Assembly: GCA_033852165.1 (NCBI GenBank)
Contig: JAWSUZ010000015.1
Span: forward strand, 1 to 64,000
Reading direction: 5' to 3'
DNA length: 64,000 nt
From: Agarilytica sp033852165
GTDB lineage: Bacteria; Pseudomonadota; Gammaproteobacteria; Pseudomonadales; Cellvibrionaceae
In this document: piece by piece, positions 26,308 to 35,397 of the stretch
How the letters are laid out: each line of letters opens with the position of its first letter
Position numbering within the stretch: position 1 is the first letter of the stretch
Notes under the pieces: generated by a model
The model's input: the letters and a program-made list of their open reading frames with translations, nothing else
Database searches by the model: none
Told to the model about the DNA's origin: nothing
Program-made: the position numbers and the translations under genes

Positions 26308-28884
26308 ATGCTAAATACATATTTTTATGATAACGCTACTCTCCGCATGATTGATCATACTCACGATAGCATTTTAATTGTCGACGATGAGCTGATGATA
26401 TTGAATGCTCTTGAGCGCTTATTTCGTCGCTATAAGTTTCGTATCTTTGTCGCACAAAGTGGCGAAGAAGGCTTAAAGGTTCTGCAAAACGAGCAGATAG
26501 CCGTGGTCATTTCCGATATGACGATGCCAGAGATGGATGGCGCAACGTTCTTAAAGAAGGTCGCTGACAGCTGGCCTGAGACCATTCGAATATCGCTAAC
26601 CGGTCATTCGGATATGCAGGGTACCATTGATGTTGTGAATAACGCCGGTATCTTTCGCTATATCAGTAAACCTTGGGATGACAATGAACTAATCGAAAAC
26701 ATCGAACACGCCTTTTCTATTTTTCACACGCAGGAACATAAAAACCTTGCCCAGGAAAAAACCCGCAAGAAGAACCAAGAACTCACACACATCAATGTTG
26801 AGCTGAAGCAAGAAGTCCTCAGTAAGTCATGCAAACTTGAAAAAACCAGCGATCAGTTAGCGAGCGCTTACGAAGGTGAACGAAAGCTACGATTGGCTCG
26901 CATGGAAGCCGAAAAACTGAATGAGGCAAAAAGTCGGTTTCTCGCCCATATGAGCCATGAAATGCGCTCTCCCCTTAATGCTATTCTCGCCATGAATAAA
27001 TTGCTTCTTGACACGGATTTAACCGAAGACCAGCGCGAGCTGGGACGCCTTGCCTATGAGGGAGGGCAAACATTATTGTCTTTGATTAATGATATTTTGG
27101 ATGTTTCTAAGATTGAGGCCAATAAGCTCGCCCTAAACGCCCAGTGGTTTAATTTTAAAGAGTCGCTTGAAAACATTTCAGAGTTAATGGCCAGTCAGAC
27201 AATCAATAAACCCGTGGAAGTCGCCACGGTCATTTCCCCAGGAACCCCCTGTGAACTCTATGGTGATGAGGCCAGGATCAAGCAAATTCTCATTAACATT
27301 GTCAGTAATGCGATTAAATTCACCGAAAAAGGCGGGGTTTTTATTAAAGTATCACCCTATCAAGAGGGAATACAAATCCAGGTAAAAGATACCGGTATCG
27401 GTATACCAACCGACCAAAAGAATCATATTTTTGACGAGTTTTTTCAAGCGGATAACAGTGATACACGGAATTATGGCGGTACAGGCCTGGGGTTATCCAT
27501 CTGTAAAAAATTGTTGCACATGATGGGCGGCGATATCAGTGCTACCAGCGAAGTTGGGGTGGGCAGCTGCTTTCAAGTTTATTTACCGATTAAGTCCAAA
27601 TCGCCCATTGAAATCAGCCGCTCTTGTTCAAAGAAACATTTGGTTTATATCGATACTAGTAACGAAATCTTATTCAATGCGACTCGGGAACAGCTCAGTT
27701 TTTTCAATTGTGATGTGGTGTCCGATTTAAATATCCCTCCTAATTTGGATGGTTATGACAAATTTACCCTGATCAAGGATATTAAAGACCGCAACCTTAG
27801 CGCCGCCGATGTAAAAAATGCGTTTTGCGCATCGATTCAAGATAAGTCCGATTTATGTAAAACCAAACGCATTGAGATTATAGGGCTGATCCCCAACGAT
27901 TCGATCGGTGAAATCGACCGACTAAAAGCCAAGGGATATAGTACGGTTTTGAGAAAACCCATACGTATCGATCAGCTAAAAGATGCTGTTATTGGCCAGG
28001 CACATGAAGAACCACATTCAAGGAAACAAGCACCTGTGTTACGTTCATCCGACCGGTCTAATACTGAAGGGGATTCTCTTCAACACGATATTCATATTTT
28101 GCTGGCGGAGGATTCTCCCGCGAACCAAGCCGTTGTAAAAGCTATTTTGAAAGATCGATACCCGCACATCGATATTGCCAGCAATGGCAAGGAGGCCGTC
28201 GATCGTGCCCGAAAGACTCCTTACGATGTGATTTTGATGGATCTATCAATGCCAATTATGGATGGAATTCACGCAACTAAGGATATACGCAAAGTTTCGG
28301 GCCCGAATCAAAATACCACCATTATAGCGATGACGGCCAATGCCTTTTCTGAAGATAGGCAACGCTGCTTCGCTTCGGGTATGAATGATTTTGTCAGTAA
28401 GCCCATTGATGTGACGAGTTTTCTGTCTTGTTTAGAGTATTGGGCCGGCGAAGCTCAGAAAAGAGGCCTGCGCCATAGCAACCGAAATAAAAACCTACAG
28501 CCCGCCGACGCTGAGCCAAAGCTCGAAGACGAGATTGTCGATAAAACAACCCTTCAACAGCTTGAAAAAGATACCTCGGCCACCGCTCTGCCGAAAATAT
28601 TGGAAATATTTTATGAGGAAACCCTAGTTCGTATACCGAAGATGTTGGGGTTTTTCAATTCACAAAATTGGCAGGGATTACAAGATGAAGCCCACATTTT
28701 AAAAAGCAGCGCAGGCAGTTTCGGTGCTAAGGCCCTTTTCGAGAAAGCCAAAAACATGGAAGTTGCGCTCAAGAATCAAAATATCGAGAGGGTCAATTCG
28801 GAGATGGACGACCTGAATTATCTTGCCACTACCAGCATCGATATGATTAAGCACTACTGCCAACAACGCTCTGCGGAGCAGTAA
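26308..28884 (+). CDS. sypF: Soluble hybrid histidine kinase, receiver-HK-receiver-HPt (sypF)
   Basis: 858 aa without membrane segments. In order: receiver (Asp70 in VVISDMTMPEMDG, SKPWDD), coiled coil to ~200, HisKA with His217 (AHMSHEMRSPLNAI), HATPase (NIVSNAIKFTEKGG, DTGIGI, GGTGLGL), a receiver-like stretch lacking a clear phospho-Asp (~450-560), a second receiver (Asp645 in VILMDLSMPIMDG) and an HPt domain (His796 in AHILKSSAG). It carries a full phosphorelay in one chain. V. fischeri SypF is membrane-bound with a periplasmic sensor; here the N-terminus is a receiver instead, so the input is probably another kinase. It lies 24 bases after the CpsD-like gene. Confidence 0.9.
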   Translation: MLNTYFYDNATLRMIDHTHDSILIVDDELMILNALERLFRRYKFRIFVAQSGEEGLKVLQNEQIAVVISDMTMPEMDGATFLKKVADSWPETIRISLTGHSDMQGTIDVVNNAGIFRYISKPWDDNELIENIEHAFSIFHTQEHKNLAQEKTRKKNQELTHINVELKQEVLSKSCKLEKTSDQLASAYEGERKLRLARMEAEKLNEAKSRFLAHMSHEMRSPLNAILAMNKLLLDTDLTEDQRELGRLAYEGGQTLLSLINDILDVSKIEANKLALNAQWFNFKESLENISELMASQTINKPVEVATVISPGTPCELYGDEARIKQILINIVSNAIKFTEKGGVFIKVSPYQEGIQIQVKDTGIGIPTDQKNHIFDEFFQADNSDTRNYGGTGLGLSICKKLLHMMGGDISATSEVGVGSCFQVYLPIKSKSPIEISRSCSKKHLVYIDTSNEILFNATREQLSFFNCDVVSDLNIPPNLDGYDKFTLIKDIKDRNLSAADVKNAFCASIQDKSDLCKTKRIEIIGLIPNDSIGEIDRLKAKGYSTVLRKPIRIDQLKDAVIGQAHEEPHSRKQAPVLRSSDRSNTEGDSLQHDIHILLAEDSPANQAVVKAILKDRYPHIDIASNGKEAVDRARKTPYDVILMDLSMPIMDGIHATKDIRKVSGPNQNTTIIAMTANAFSEDRQRCFASGMNDFVSKPIDVTSFLSCLEYWAGEAQKRGLRHSNRNKNLQPADAEPKLEDEIVDKTTLQQLEKDTSATALPKILEIFYEETLVRIPKMLGFFNSQNWQGLQDEAHILKSSAGSFGAKALFEKAKNMEVALKNQNIERVNSEMDDLNYLATTSIDMIKHYCQQRSAEQ

Positions 28885-28886
28885 AC

Positions 28887-30611
28887 ATGGAAAGGCCGCT
28901 GGTTAATATTGATATAGAGGGACGATTAGGTGAATTATCTTTAGCCCGCTCGACAATTGGATCGGCACTCAAGCTTGGCCATGTACAGGCCGATGTCCAG
29001 TCGTCTGTTCTTATTTGCTTTTCTGAAATCGCCACGAACGCAATCGAACACGGTCGCGCGAATAAAATAAATACGACCTTGGGCTTGCACTCGGATCGCT
29101 TATCCTTAGTTATTTCTGACGATGGATTACACCAAGATTACAGTCAAATAACATCTGATTCTCCGCTTGACCCTCTTCTTAAATTGGATACGCAACAGGA
29201 GAGTGGACGTGGATTACAACTGGTTGCAACACTAGCGGAATCCATAAGCAGCCGTAGGGTCAGTTCACAAAAACCATCTTTTCTTAGCCCTTTACTCGGT
29301 GAAAACTGGGCGCCGTTTCAAGATAACCAATGCAAGGAAAGCCAGAGTGCAGACAACCAGGGCTATACAGGTAAGCAAGCGCACACACTCCACTGTATTA
29401 ACGAAACCCGACTCGTATGGTCTCTGCATCCTATAGACAACCGACAATGCGCCTTGTTAGTCGATGATGATCGCTCACTTACAGCTCTGTATGAAAGCTA
29501 CTTGGAAAATGAGTATAAGGTTCTCATTGCGAATAGCGGGGCATGTGCAATTAAGCTGTTAAATGAGCACCCCGTAGATATTGTGGTTTCAGATATTAAT
29601 ATGCCCGAGATGAACGGGATTAAACTGCGCGAAATCATTGGGCAAAATGAAAAGACGGCCAGTATCCCCTTTGTATTTTTGACCATGGATGACAACATCG
29701 ACACCAACAAACACGCAATCCATTTAGGTATTGATGACTTTATTTTAAAACCTGTCGATAAGCACACATTACACAGTACGATTGAGCGAGTACTAACTCA
29801 CTACAAACGTCTTTCAAACACTCTCAACACCCGAGTTAACCAGCAAATTTCCGCAGCGTTAAGCCCCTCTCTTCCTGAGGAAGTATTTGGCTGGAAAATT
29901 CGAATTGCGTCGCGTAATACGGGGACCGGTGGTGGTGATTTGGTGGTTTTTCACCAGGGAGAGAATGCGGCCTATATCGCGCTAATGGATGTGATGGGCC
30001 ATAACGATACCGCTAAGTTTTTTTCTTACGCCTATGCAGGTTTCGTAAAGGGCGCCATGCTTGCACTCAAGGAAGAGCAAGTGCCAACAACACTTTTAGA
30101 AAACCTTTCTCATCAAATTCATTCGGATGCCTTGCTCGGCCAAACTTATCTCACGTGCTGCATAATAAAAATATCAAGCCAGGGCGTTATTGAGTTAGCT
30201 TCGGCTGGACACCCTCCCTCCTATTTCATTCCGTGCAAGCCTAAAACTAAAACGGATACTGATCTTATGCACTCGTCCACCTCCCAAGAAAGTGGCGCCT
30301 TAATTCCAATTCATGGTTCGGGCATGATGCTAGGTTTGCTGCCGTCGCAAGTTTACACATCGACGCCGCTAACGCTACAACCGGGTGATCGCCTTGCCAT
30401 GTATACCGACGGATTAATGGAAGGGGCTAGCGATGAACAGGGGCGAAATCTCTTAGAGACGGAGATTTTAAACGAGCTAAAGATTTCACAAGGCCAGTCG
30501 TTGGACGACAGTTTGAAAAATAGCATGCAAATACTCGATAAGCACACAAATTACTGCCCACCCGATGATGCTTTGCTAATCTTAATGGAGCGATGCACCC
30601 CAGAATCATGA
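28887..30611 (+). CDS. sypE: RsbW-type kinase - receiver - PP2C phosphatase (sypE)
   Basis: Three-domain partner-switch regulator. Residues ~1-125: serine-kinase GHKL domain (SEIATNAIEHGRA matches ExxxNxxxHG; GRGLQLV). Residues ~185-305: receiver (LVDDDRS, Asp236 in VVSDINMPEMNG, KPVDK). Residues ~325-570: SpoIIE/PP2C phosphatase (GGGDLVVF, MDVMGHNDTA, SAGHPPSYF, MYTDGLMEG, PDDALLIL). The same arrangement defines V. fischeri SypE, which phosphorylates or dephosphorylates SypA according to its receiver state. Here it follows rather than precedes the sypF equivalent (2-base gap). The substrate is expected to be the STAS protein at 22199. Confidence 0.92.
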   Translation: MERPLVNIDIEGRLGELSLARSTIGSALKLGHVQADVQSSVLICFSEIATNAIEHGRANKINTTLGLHSDRLSLVISDDGLHQDYSQITSDSPLDPLLKLDTQQESGRGLQLVATLAESISSRRVSSQKPSFLSPLLGENWAPFQDNQCKESQSADNQGYTGKQAHTLHCINETRLVWSLHPIDNRQCALLVDDDRSLTALYESYLENEYKVLIANSGACAIKLLNEHPVDIVVSDINMPEMNGIKLREIIGQNEKTASIPFVFLTMDDNIDTNKHAIHLGIDDFILKPVDKHTLHSTIERVLTHYKRLSNTLNTRVNQQISAALSPSLPEEVFGWKIRIASRNTGTGGGDLVVFHQGENAAYIALMDVMGHNDTAKFFSYAYAGFVKGAMLALKEEQVPTTLLENLSHQIHSDALLGQTYLTCCIIKISSQGVIELASAGHPPSYFIPCKPKTKTDTDLMHSSTSQESGALIPIHGSGMMLGLLPSQVYTSTPLTLQPGDRLAMYTDGLMEGASDEQGRNLLETEILNELKISQGQSLDDSLKNSMQILDKHTNYCPPDDALLILMERCTPES

Positions 30612-30624
30612 GAGGACGAATAAC

Positions 30625-32019
30625 GTGCGGGATAAACCCAAAGTACTGCTTATCGAGGATAGCGCCTCCCTTGCCGCTGTTTACTGTGAGTATTTAGTCG
30701 ATGAGCCGATCGAGCTTATTCACACTGATAGCGGACTGAGAGCTAAAGAGATTATCGCTAGCGAAACACCAGAAGTGGTATTGCTCGACCTGAAGTTACC
30801 CGATATCCCCGGCGAGGAAGTATTGGAGTGGATGCAACGCGAGGGAATTCCCAGTGAAACGATTATCATAACCGCTCACGGTTCCGTTGATATCGCGGTG
30901 GAGATGATGCATTTAGGAGCAAAGGACTTTCTTCAAAAACCTTTCGATGCGCGCCGCCTGATTACAACCCTTAGAAATACTCTGGAGCGAAACCGTCTTC
31001 ACGATATTGTTTCCAATTTTTCGAGCACCTTTGAACGCGACCATTATCATAATTTCATTGGGGCCTCACTTTCAATGCACGCGGTCTATCAAACTATCGA
31101 TGCTGTTGCGCCAAGTAAGGCGACCGTTTTTATTACGGGCGAAAGCGGTACAGGCAAGGAGGTCTGTGCAGAAGCGATTCATCGTCAGAGCCGCTGCAAG
31201 GATGGTCCTTTTATTCCCATAAACTGCGGGGCTATTCCAAAAGATCTTATGGAGAGTGAGATTTTTGGGCATGTAAAGGGGGCCTTTACCGGCGCCGTAG
31301 CCGAACGAAAGGGCGCCGCATCGATGGCCGACGGAGGTACTTTATTTCTGGATGAAATTGGCGAAATGGATTTTGACTTGCAGACTAAGCTTTTACGCTT
31401 TATTCAGTCTGGCAGCATTAAGAAAGTCGGGGCGAGTAAAGAAGAGTTAGTCAATGTTCGCTTTATTTGCGCAACGAACCGCGACCCTCTGGACGAGGTG
31501 AATGCAGGCCGTTTTCGAGAGGATTTATATTATCGTTTAAATGTCGTGCCGATTCATCTTCCGCCACTAAGGGATAGAGGCGACGATATCATTTTACTCG
31601 CCCAGCACTTCCTCACTTTGTATGCTGAGGAAGATGGAAAAGATTTTAAACATTTATCCACTGAGGCGGAGATGTGTTTACGATTATTTCAGTGGCCCGG
31701 TAATGTCCGACAGCTGCAAAATGTGATTCGCAATATTGTTGTCCTCAATAATGATGAAATAGTGAAGTATGAACATTTGCCGCCGCCGCTCGATACAATA
31801 CCGTCCCGAAAACAGGGCGTCAGCAATCGTTCAAATACAGAACCCGAACCTCGCGTCAGCATTAGCAACGCTGACGGTATCCGCCCACTGGCCATTGTTG
31901 AGCGCGAAGCGATTGAGCAGGCGATTGTGTATTGCGATGGAAATATCCCAAAAGCAGCCGCGCTACTGGATGTGAGTCCGTCGACTATTTACCGAAAAAA
32001 ACAAGCTTGGGCCGATTGA
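30625..32019 (+). CDS. sypG: NtrC-family sigma-54-dependent response regulator (sypG)
   Basis: Residues ~5-120 form a receiver (LIEDSAS, Asp55 in VVLLDLKLPDIPG, LQKPFDA). The AAA+ domain runs ~145-375 with Walker A GESGTGKE (172-179), the sigma-54 contact loop GAFTGA (219-224), Walker B GGTLFLDEIGE and WPGNVRQLQN. A Fis-type HTH ends the protein (GNIPKAAALLDVSPSTIYR). The start is GTG 30625 with GAGGA upstream. Every residue needed for sigma-54 activation is present. As the last gene of the unit driven from 22103 it probably activates its own operon and the one at 6240; this is inference from promoter types and from SypG. Confidence 0.93.
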   Translation: MRDKPKVLLIEDSASLAAVYCEYLVDEPIELIHTDSGLRAKEIIASETPEVVLLDLKLPDIPGEEVLEWMQREGIPSETIIITAHGSVDIAVEMMHLGAKDFLQKPFDARRLITTLRNTLERNRLHDIVSNFSSTFERDHYHNFIGASLSMHAVYQTIDAVAPSKATVFITGESGTGKEVCAEAIHRQSRCKDGPFIPINCGAIPKDLMESEIFGHVKGAFTGAVAERKGAASMADGGTLFLDEIGEMDFDLQTKLLRFIQSGSIKKVGASKEELVNVRFICATNRDPLDEVNAGRFREDLYYRLNVVPIHLPPLRDRGDDIILLAQHFLTLYAEEDGKDFKHLSTEAEMCLRLFQWPGNVRQLQNVIRNIVVLNNDEIVKYEHLPPPLDTIPSRKQGVSNRSNTEPEPRVSISNADGIRPLAIVEREAIEQAIVYCDGNIPKAAALLDVSPSTIYRKKQAWAD

Positions 32020-32458
32020 TTGCGCTAACAAACAAAAATTTTCTTCGATTACTAGCTTACTTATAGAAAAATCCGGTTCACGAATAAAAATGGAATCTGC
32101 GTAGGTCTTTCACTATCGTATTCTAAATAAAGCGAATATTTTGAGGGGGCTTAGCTCTTCTGTGTTCATCCGTTGAGTTCACCTGCTTCGCTCTCCTATT
32201 TCTATCGTCTGTGCTCCCACGTTCATTACGCAAATGACGACTTTAAAAGTTATTTTCCCTAGAACTTGCTTGTTAAACTCTTAAAAAATCATTTTTTTTG
32301 CCAATTCCTTTCCAAAACCACCTTATTTTTTGCTGATTTACTAATATTTATCGATATTATCTGTACCTCTTGTTAGGTTTAATGAGAATATACGCCCGGC
32401 AGGCAGCCAATCTGAACTACTATCTAAGAACGCACCGTTAAGAAAGGGTTTTACACGC
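32020..32458. other. Intergenic region, nothing recognised
   Basis: About 440 AT-rich bases after the sigma-54 activator gene. No clear terminator hairpin, sigma-54 element or additional coding frame could be seen. It should contain the promoter for the small gene at 32459. Confidence 0.35.
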
Positions 32459-32716
32459 ATGAATATGCACCCATTGAAAGTCATTGAATACCAATCTAAG
32501 TTTATGGCTACGGTCAAATTTTCGGGTGGAAACTTTGAAGTATTAGGCGGTCGGCCAGACAAAGTAAGATTGAACACAGCAAAAACCGAATCGAATTTTT
32601 GTTATGTAAAAGATATTCACACGAACGATGGCGTAAAGCTCATCCTATCTCAAGGCAATTGGGTTCCCGAACAAGACCTGAGCCCTACTGCTCCCCCCTC
32701 TAGCAACGAAGCATAA
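32459..32716 (+). CDS. Small hypothetical protein
   Basis: 85 aa, family not recognised. The N-terminal ~60 residues alternate hydrophobic and polar positions as in a small beta-rich fold (VIEYQSKFMATVKFSGGNFEVLG); the end is Pro/Ser-rich and likely flexible. There is no signal peptide or membrane segment. AAAGGG lies ~11 bases before the ATG. It stands alone, convergent with the lipoprotein gene that ends at 32769. Real coding is likely from amino-acid composition, but not certain. Confidence 0.5.
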   Translation: MNMHPLKVIEYQSKFMATVKFSGGNFEVLGGRPDKVRLNTAKTESNFCYVKDIHTNDGVKLILSQGNWVPEQDLSPTAPPSSNEA

Positions 32717-32768
32717 AGTCACGCCTCAATACCCACCTCTTTCTCCTCATTCCTATGCTCCACAACCT

Positions 32769-33305
32769 TTAGCCTTCTACAGCCCATCGCATTATCTCAC
32801 TGCGCGTCCATGAATATTCCATTGGGTCATCGTCCGGTGAATATTGCCAAATACTCATGCCTAATTCGTTTACATCGTTAGCAAGCGCTATATCCGTGGT
32901 CATCTGTCCATTTTTTAGCGGGGCATTTAATAGGCAATCATCGTATTGTATGTTTCCGTCTTTATCTCGATGACAAATATTGATGTAGGCACGGCGATAT
33001 TTTAACGATTCTATTTCCACTTGTATTTGCAATGTCGATATACCCCGAAAAAGAAAATCCTCACGGCTAACAAGATTCATAGAGGTTACGCTCTCTGAGC
33101 TTTGCTCTTCACGGCTATATTCGTTACCCGAATCACTAGACGCTTCAACATTATCGTCATTGCCCTCGGTTAACATTTGACTATTGACCGAAGTATTGGA
33201 ATTGTTATCGGTCGAACTGCTTCCTCCCCCACCGCACGATACGATGACTCCCGTACTGCAGAATAGAACCGCACCAACACCCATCATTTTTCGTAATTTC
33301 ATCAT
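32769..33305 (-). CDS. Small secreted lipoprotein
   Basis: An N-terminal basic region, a hydrophobic stretch and the lipobox VIVSC, followed by GGGGSSS, mark a lipoprotein exported by Sec and lipidated on Cys24. A Ser/Asn/Glu-rich linker (to ~80) leads to a ~95-residue C-terminal domain with three Cys, perhaps a beta sandwich. No family recognised. I chose ATG 33305 because GAGG precedes it at 33311-33314; a TTG at 33326 is in frame but overlaps the previous gene. It starts 7 bases after the LruC protein gene, so both are probably one operon and act together at the cell surface. Confidence 0.7.
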   Translation of the reverse strand: MMKLRKMMGVGAVLFCSTGVIVSCGGGGSSSTDNNSNTSVNSQMLTEGNDDNVEASSDSGNEYSREEQSSESVTSMNLVSREDFLFRGISTLQIQVEIESLKYRRAYINICHRDKDGNIQYDDCLLNAPLKNGQMTTDIALANDVNELGMSIWQYSPDDDPMEYSWTRSEIMRWAVEG

Positions 33306-33312
33306 TTTAGCC

Positions 33313-35397
33313 TCAATTATTTTCAACCACCAAACCTTGCTGAGCCTGAGACCTCACATACCAGGTGACTTGTGACTGTCCATTCGATTCAACATAATCT
33401 TCAAAATTCGGATACGCATCAACGATGTCAACACTTTCGTAGGGGTGGGACCACAACGTCGGCATCTCGATAGCCCAAGGCATGTTGTTAGCCGATAAAA
33501 AGGTTAAGCCATTTTCAATATCCGATTCGTCATCGCTCATTCCCAAAAAGGCTGGGTTGAAACGCGGCGAAACCTTATTGTTTTTAAGATGTATTTCCAG
33601 TCCTCGACCAGGATGTAATCCAATATCATCCCCATGATATAAATCCGACGTGGCGAAGATAAAAGGGTTAAGTAAGTTTTCAGGGGAGCTTTGTGCGGGA
33701 ACAGATTCAATGAGCGGCACGCTTACTAAGAAAATCATTTGCTGGTTTTGAAGACAGCCCGTTTCTGTACGAAAATACAGACAGTTTGATGAATGCAGTA
33801 CACCGTCCCATAGATCATCAAGCACAACGATTACGACATCTTCTGAAGGTAAATTATCTTCCAATGCGGAAGTCGTTTGCAGTACGCCGTTCAATTCAAA
33901 ACGCATCATGCTTTGATTGACATTATTTGTGGCAACACCGTCCAACTGAACTGCGAAGCCATTATGATAAGACGCACCCAACGCTAATAAATGGCCTTCA
34001 ACATCGTAACGAATCACTCGATTATTGCTGTCAATAAAACGGCGGGTACGAAAAGCCATGACCACGTCGTTCATATCGTAGTCGCCGAGGTGAGGCCAAT
34101 TGTCTTCATAGGCTAGGGTGACAAAGTTATTTGAGCTTGGGTAGCTTTCTATCGTAAGCCCTGTCTGGGTTACCGTAATGGGATAATCTTCTACTTCACC
34201 ATCCGAGACTCCGCCCGTGGGCCCAATATCTTCTGTGGATGAGTAGCGAAAACGCGCCCACGTTGAACCTTCCACTGCGTCGAGGGGGACATCGATTAAC
34301 AATCGGTTTTCACCATCGGAAAGAGATATGTTTTCCAGAGCGGATTCTGTATCTTCAAACTGACCGTTCTGGTCCCAGTCGATCCAAACGTTTAGTACGC
34401 CTTCACCGGTCGCACGTACTTGCAATAAGGTATCCAGTCCCGACTCAAACCCGGTCACAATATCAACGCCATCATCGATGCCGCTGACATTGTCTCCGAG
34501 GTAAAGATCTGCGGAAATTTCATGACGTGCTCCGTTGTTTTCTATGTCCGTTCCATACGATGCAGGTGCGTCGCCAAAGTCTACTGTTGCTCCCTCGGGG
34601 ACAATTTCAGCTAATGCGCAACGCGCGCCATCATTGTTCGATGAGGCGGGACCAAACGCAAAGAATTCAGCGGTAGGTTGCGCATCTGTAACGTCTATAC
34701 GAAAAATAAACCCATCGCTATTGCGGCTAATATAGAAGTTCTCATCCACATCGAAATACACCGCGCCAAAGGTTCCGCTTTCGCCTACATTGCCCAACTG
34801 AGTGGAACTGCCATCATTTGCACTTATACGGACGAGAACTCCGTTACGATCGACGGAGTACAGGTAAGGGTTTGTGGGGTGAAAAGCAAAATCAAAGATT
34901 CGCAGGTCGAGTGAGGTGCCGTCGATAATCTGCTCAACACTCATATAGGAGGGGGAAGCACTATCAAGAACGGCTTTGTACAAGCCAAAGCTGCTACCGC
35001 GTTTATAAAAATAGTACGCGTTTTCCGTAAGTGACACATCGCCCACGTAGAAATTAGTATTGGGAATACCTGATACAGGGACAACTTCTACAGTAAAATC
35101 ACTACCGAATTTAATAATGCTGCCAAATTCATAACCCCAACCATAAATATATTGGTCGAAGTTATTAAACCCCATCCCATTGATCTTCCCGGTTGTTCCC
35201 ATGTTATTCGACAATTCTTCATAGAACCCTGTAGCCAGGTTTACGCCATAAATTCGCGCAACGCTATCTTGGATCAAGAAGGCTTCTGAAGGGCATTGAT
35301 TAAAGGGTGCTGCATGAGCAGGGGAGGCGTTTATCGCCCAGAACGTAATGGCCACAACCCAATATACACTATGCCTGTAGGTGTTCTTTACTCTCAT
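33313..35397 (-). CDS. Secreted LruC/GEVEDY-domain protein
   Basis: 694 aa with a signal peptide ending around SPAHA-AP. Residues ~20-240 form a repeat-rich region resembling DUF6923/beta-propeller proteins (NFDQYIYGW, NPYLYSVDRNG, NFYISRNSDG). A GEVEDY domain follows (DGVDIVTGFESG ... VSDGEVEDYPITV), then an LruC domain with the characteristic WPHLGDYDMNDVV acidic, probably Ca-binding loop and a long C-terminal sandwich. I placed the start at ATG 35397 with AGGGG 8 bases upstream; an ATG at 35415 adds 6 residues. Such proteins are large secreted or surface proteins of marine bacteria. A biofilm-matrix role is possible given the nearby polysaccharide locus, but is inference only. Confidence 0.82.
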   Translation of the reverse strand: MRVKNTYRHSVYWVVAITFWAINASPAHAAPFNQCPSEAFLIQDSVARIYGVNLATGFYEELSNNMGTTGKINGMGFNNFDQYIYGWGYEFGSIIKFGSDFTVEVVPVSGIPNTNFYVGDVSLTENAYYFYKRGSSFGLYKAVLDSASPSYMSVEQIIDGTSLDLRIFDFAFHPTNPYLYSVDRNGVLVRISANDGSSTQLGNVGESGTFGAVYFDVDENFYISRNSDGFIFRIDVTDAQPTAEFFAFGPASSNNDGARCALAEIVPEGATVDFGDAPASYGTDIENNGARHEISADLYLGDNVSGIDDGVDIVTGFESGLDTLLQVRATGEGVLNVWIDWDQNGQFEDTESALENISLSDGENRLLIDVPLDAVEGSTWARFRYSSTEDIGPTGGVSDGEVEDYPITVTQTGLTIESYPSSNNFVTLAYEDNWPHLGDYDMNDVVMAFRTRRFIDSNNRVIRYDVEGHLLALGASYHNGFAVQLDGVATNNVNQSMMRFELNGVLQTTSALEDNLPSEDVVIVVLDDLWDGVLHSSNCLYFRTETGCLQNQQMIFLVSVPLIESVPAQSSPENLLNPFIFATSDLYHGDDIGLHPGRGLEIHLKNNKVSPRFNPAFLGMSDDESDIENGLTFLSANNMPWAIEMPTLWSHPYESVDIVDAYPNFEDYVESNGQSQVTWYVRSQAQQGLVVENN

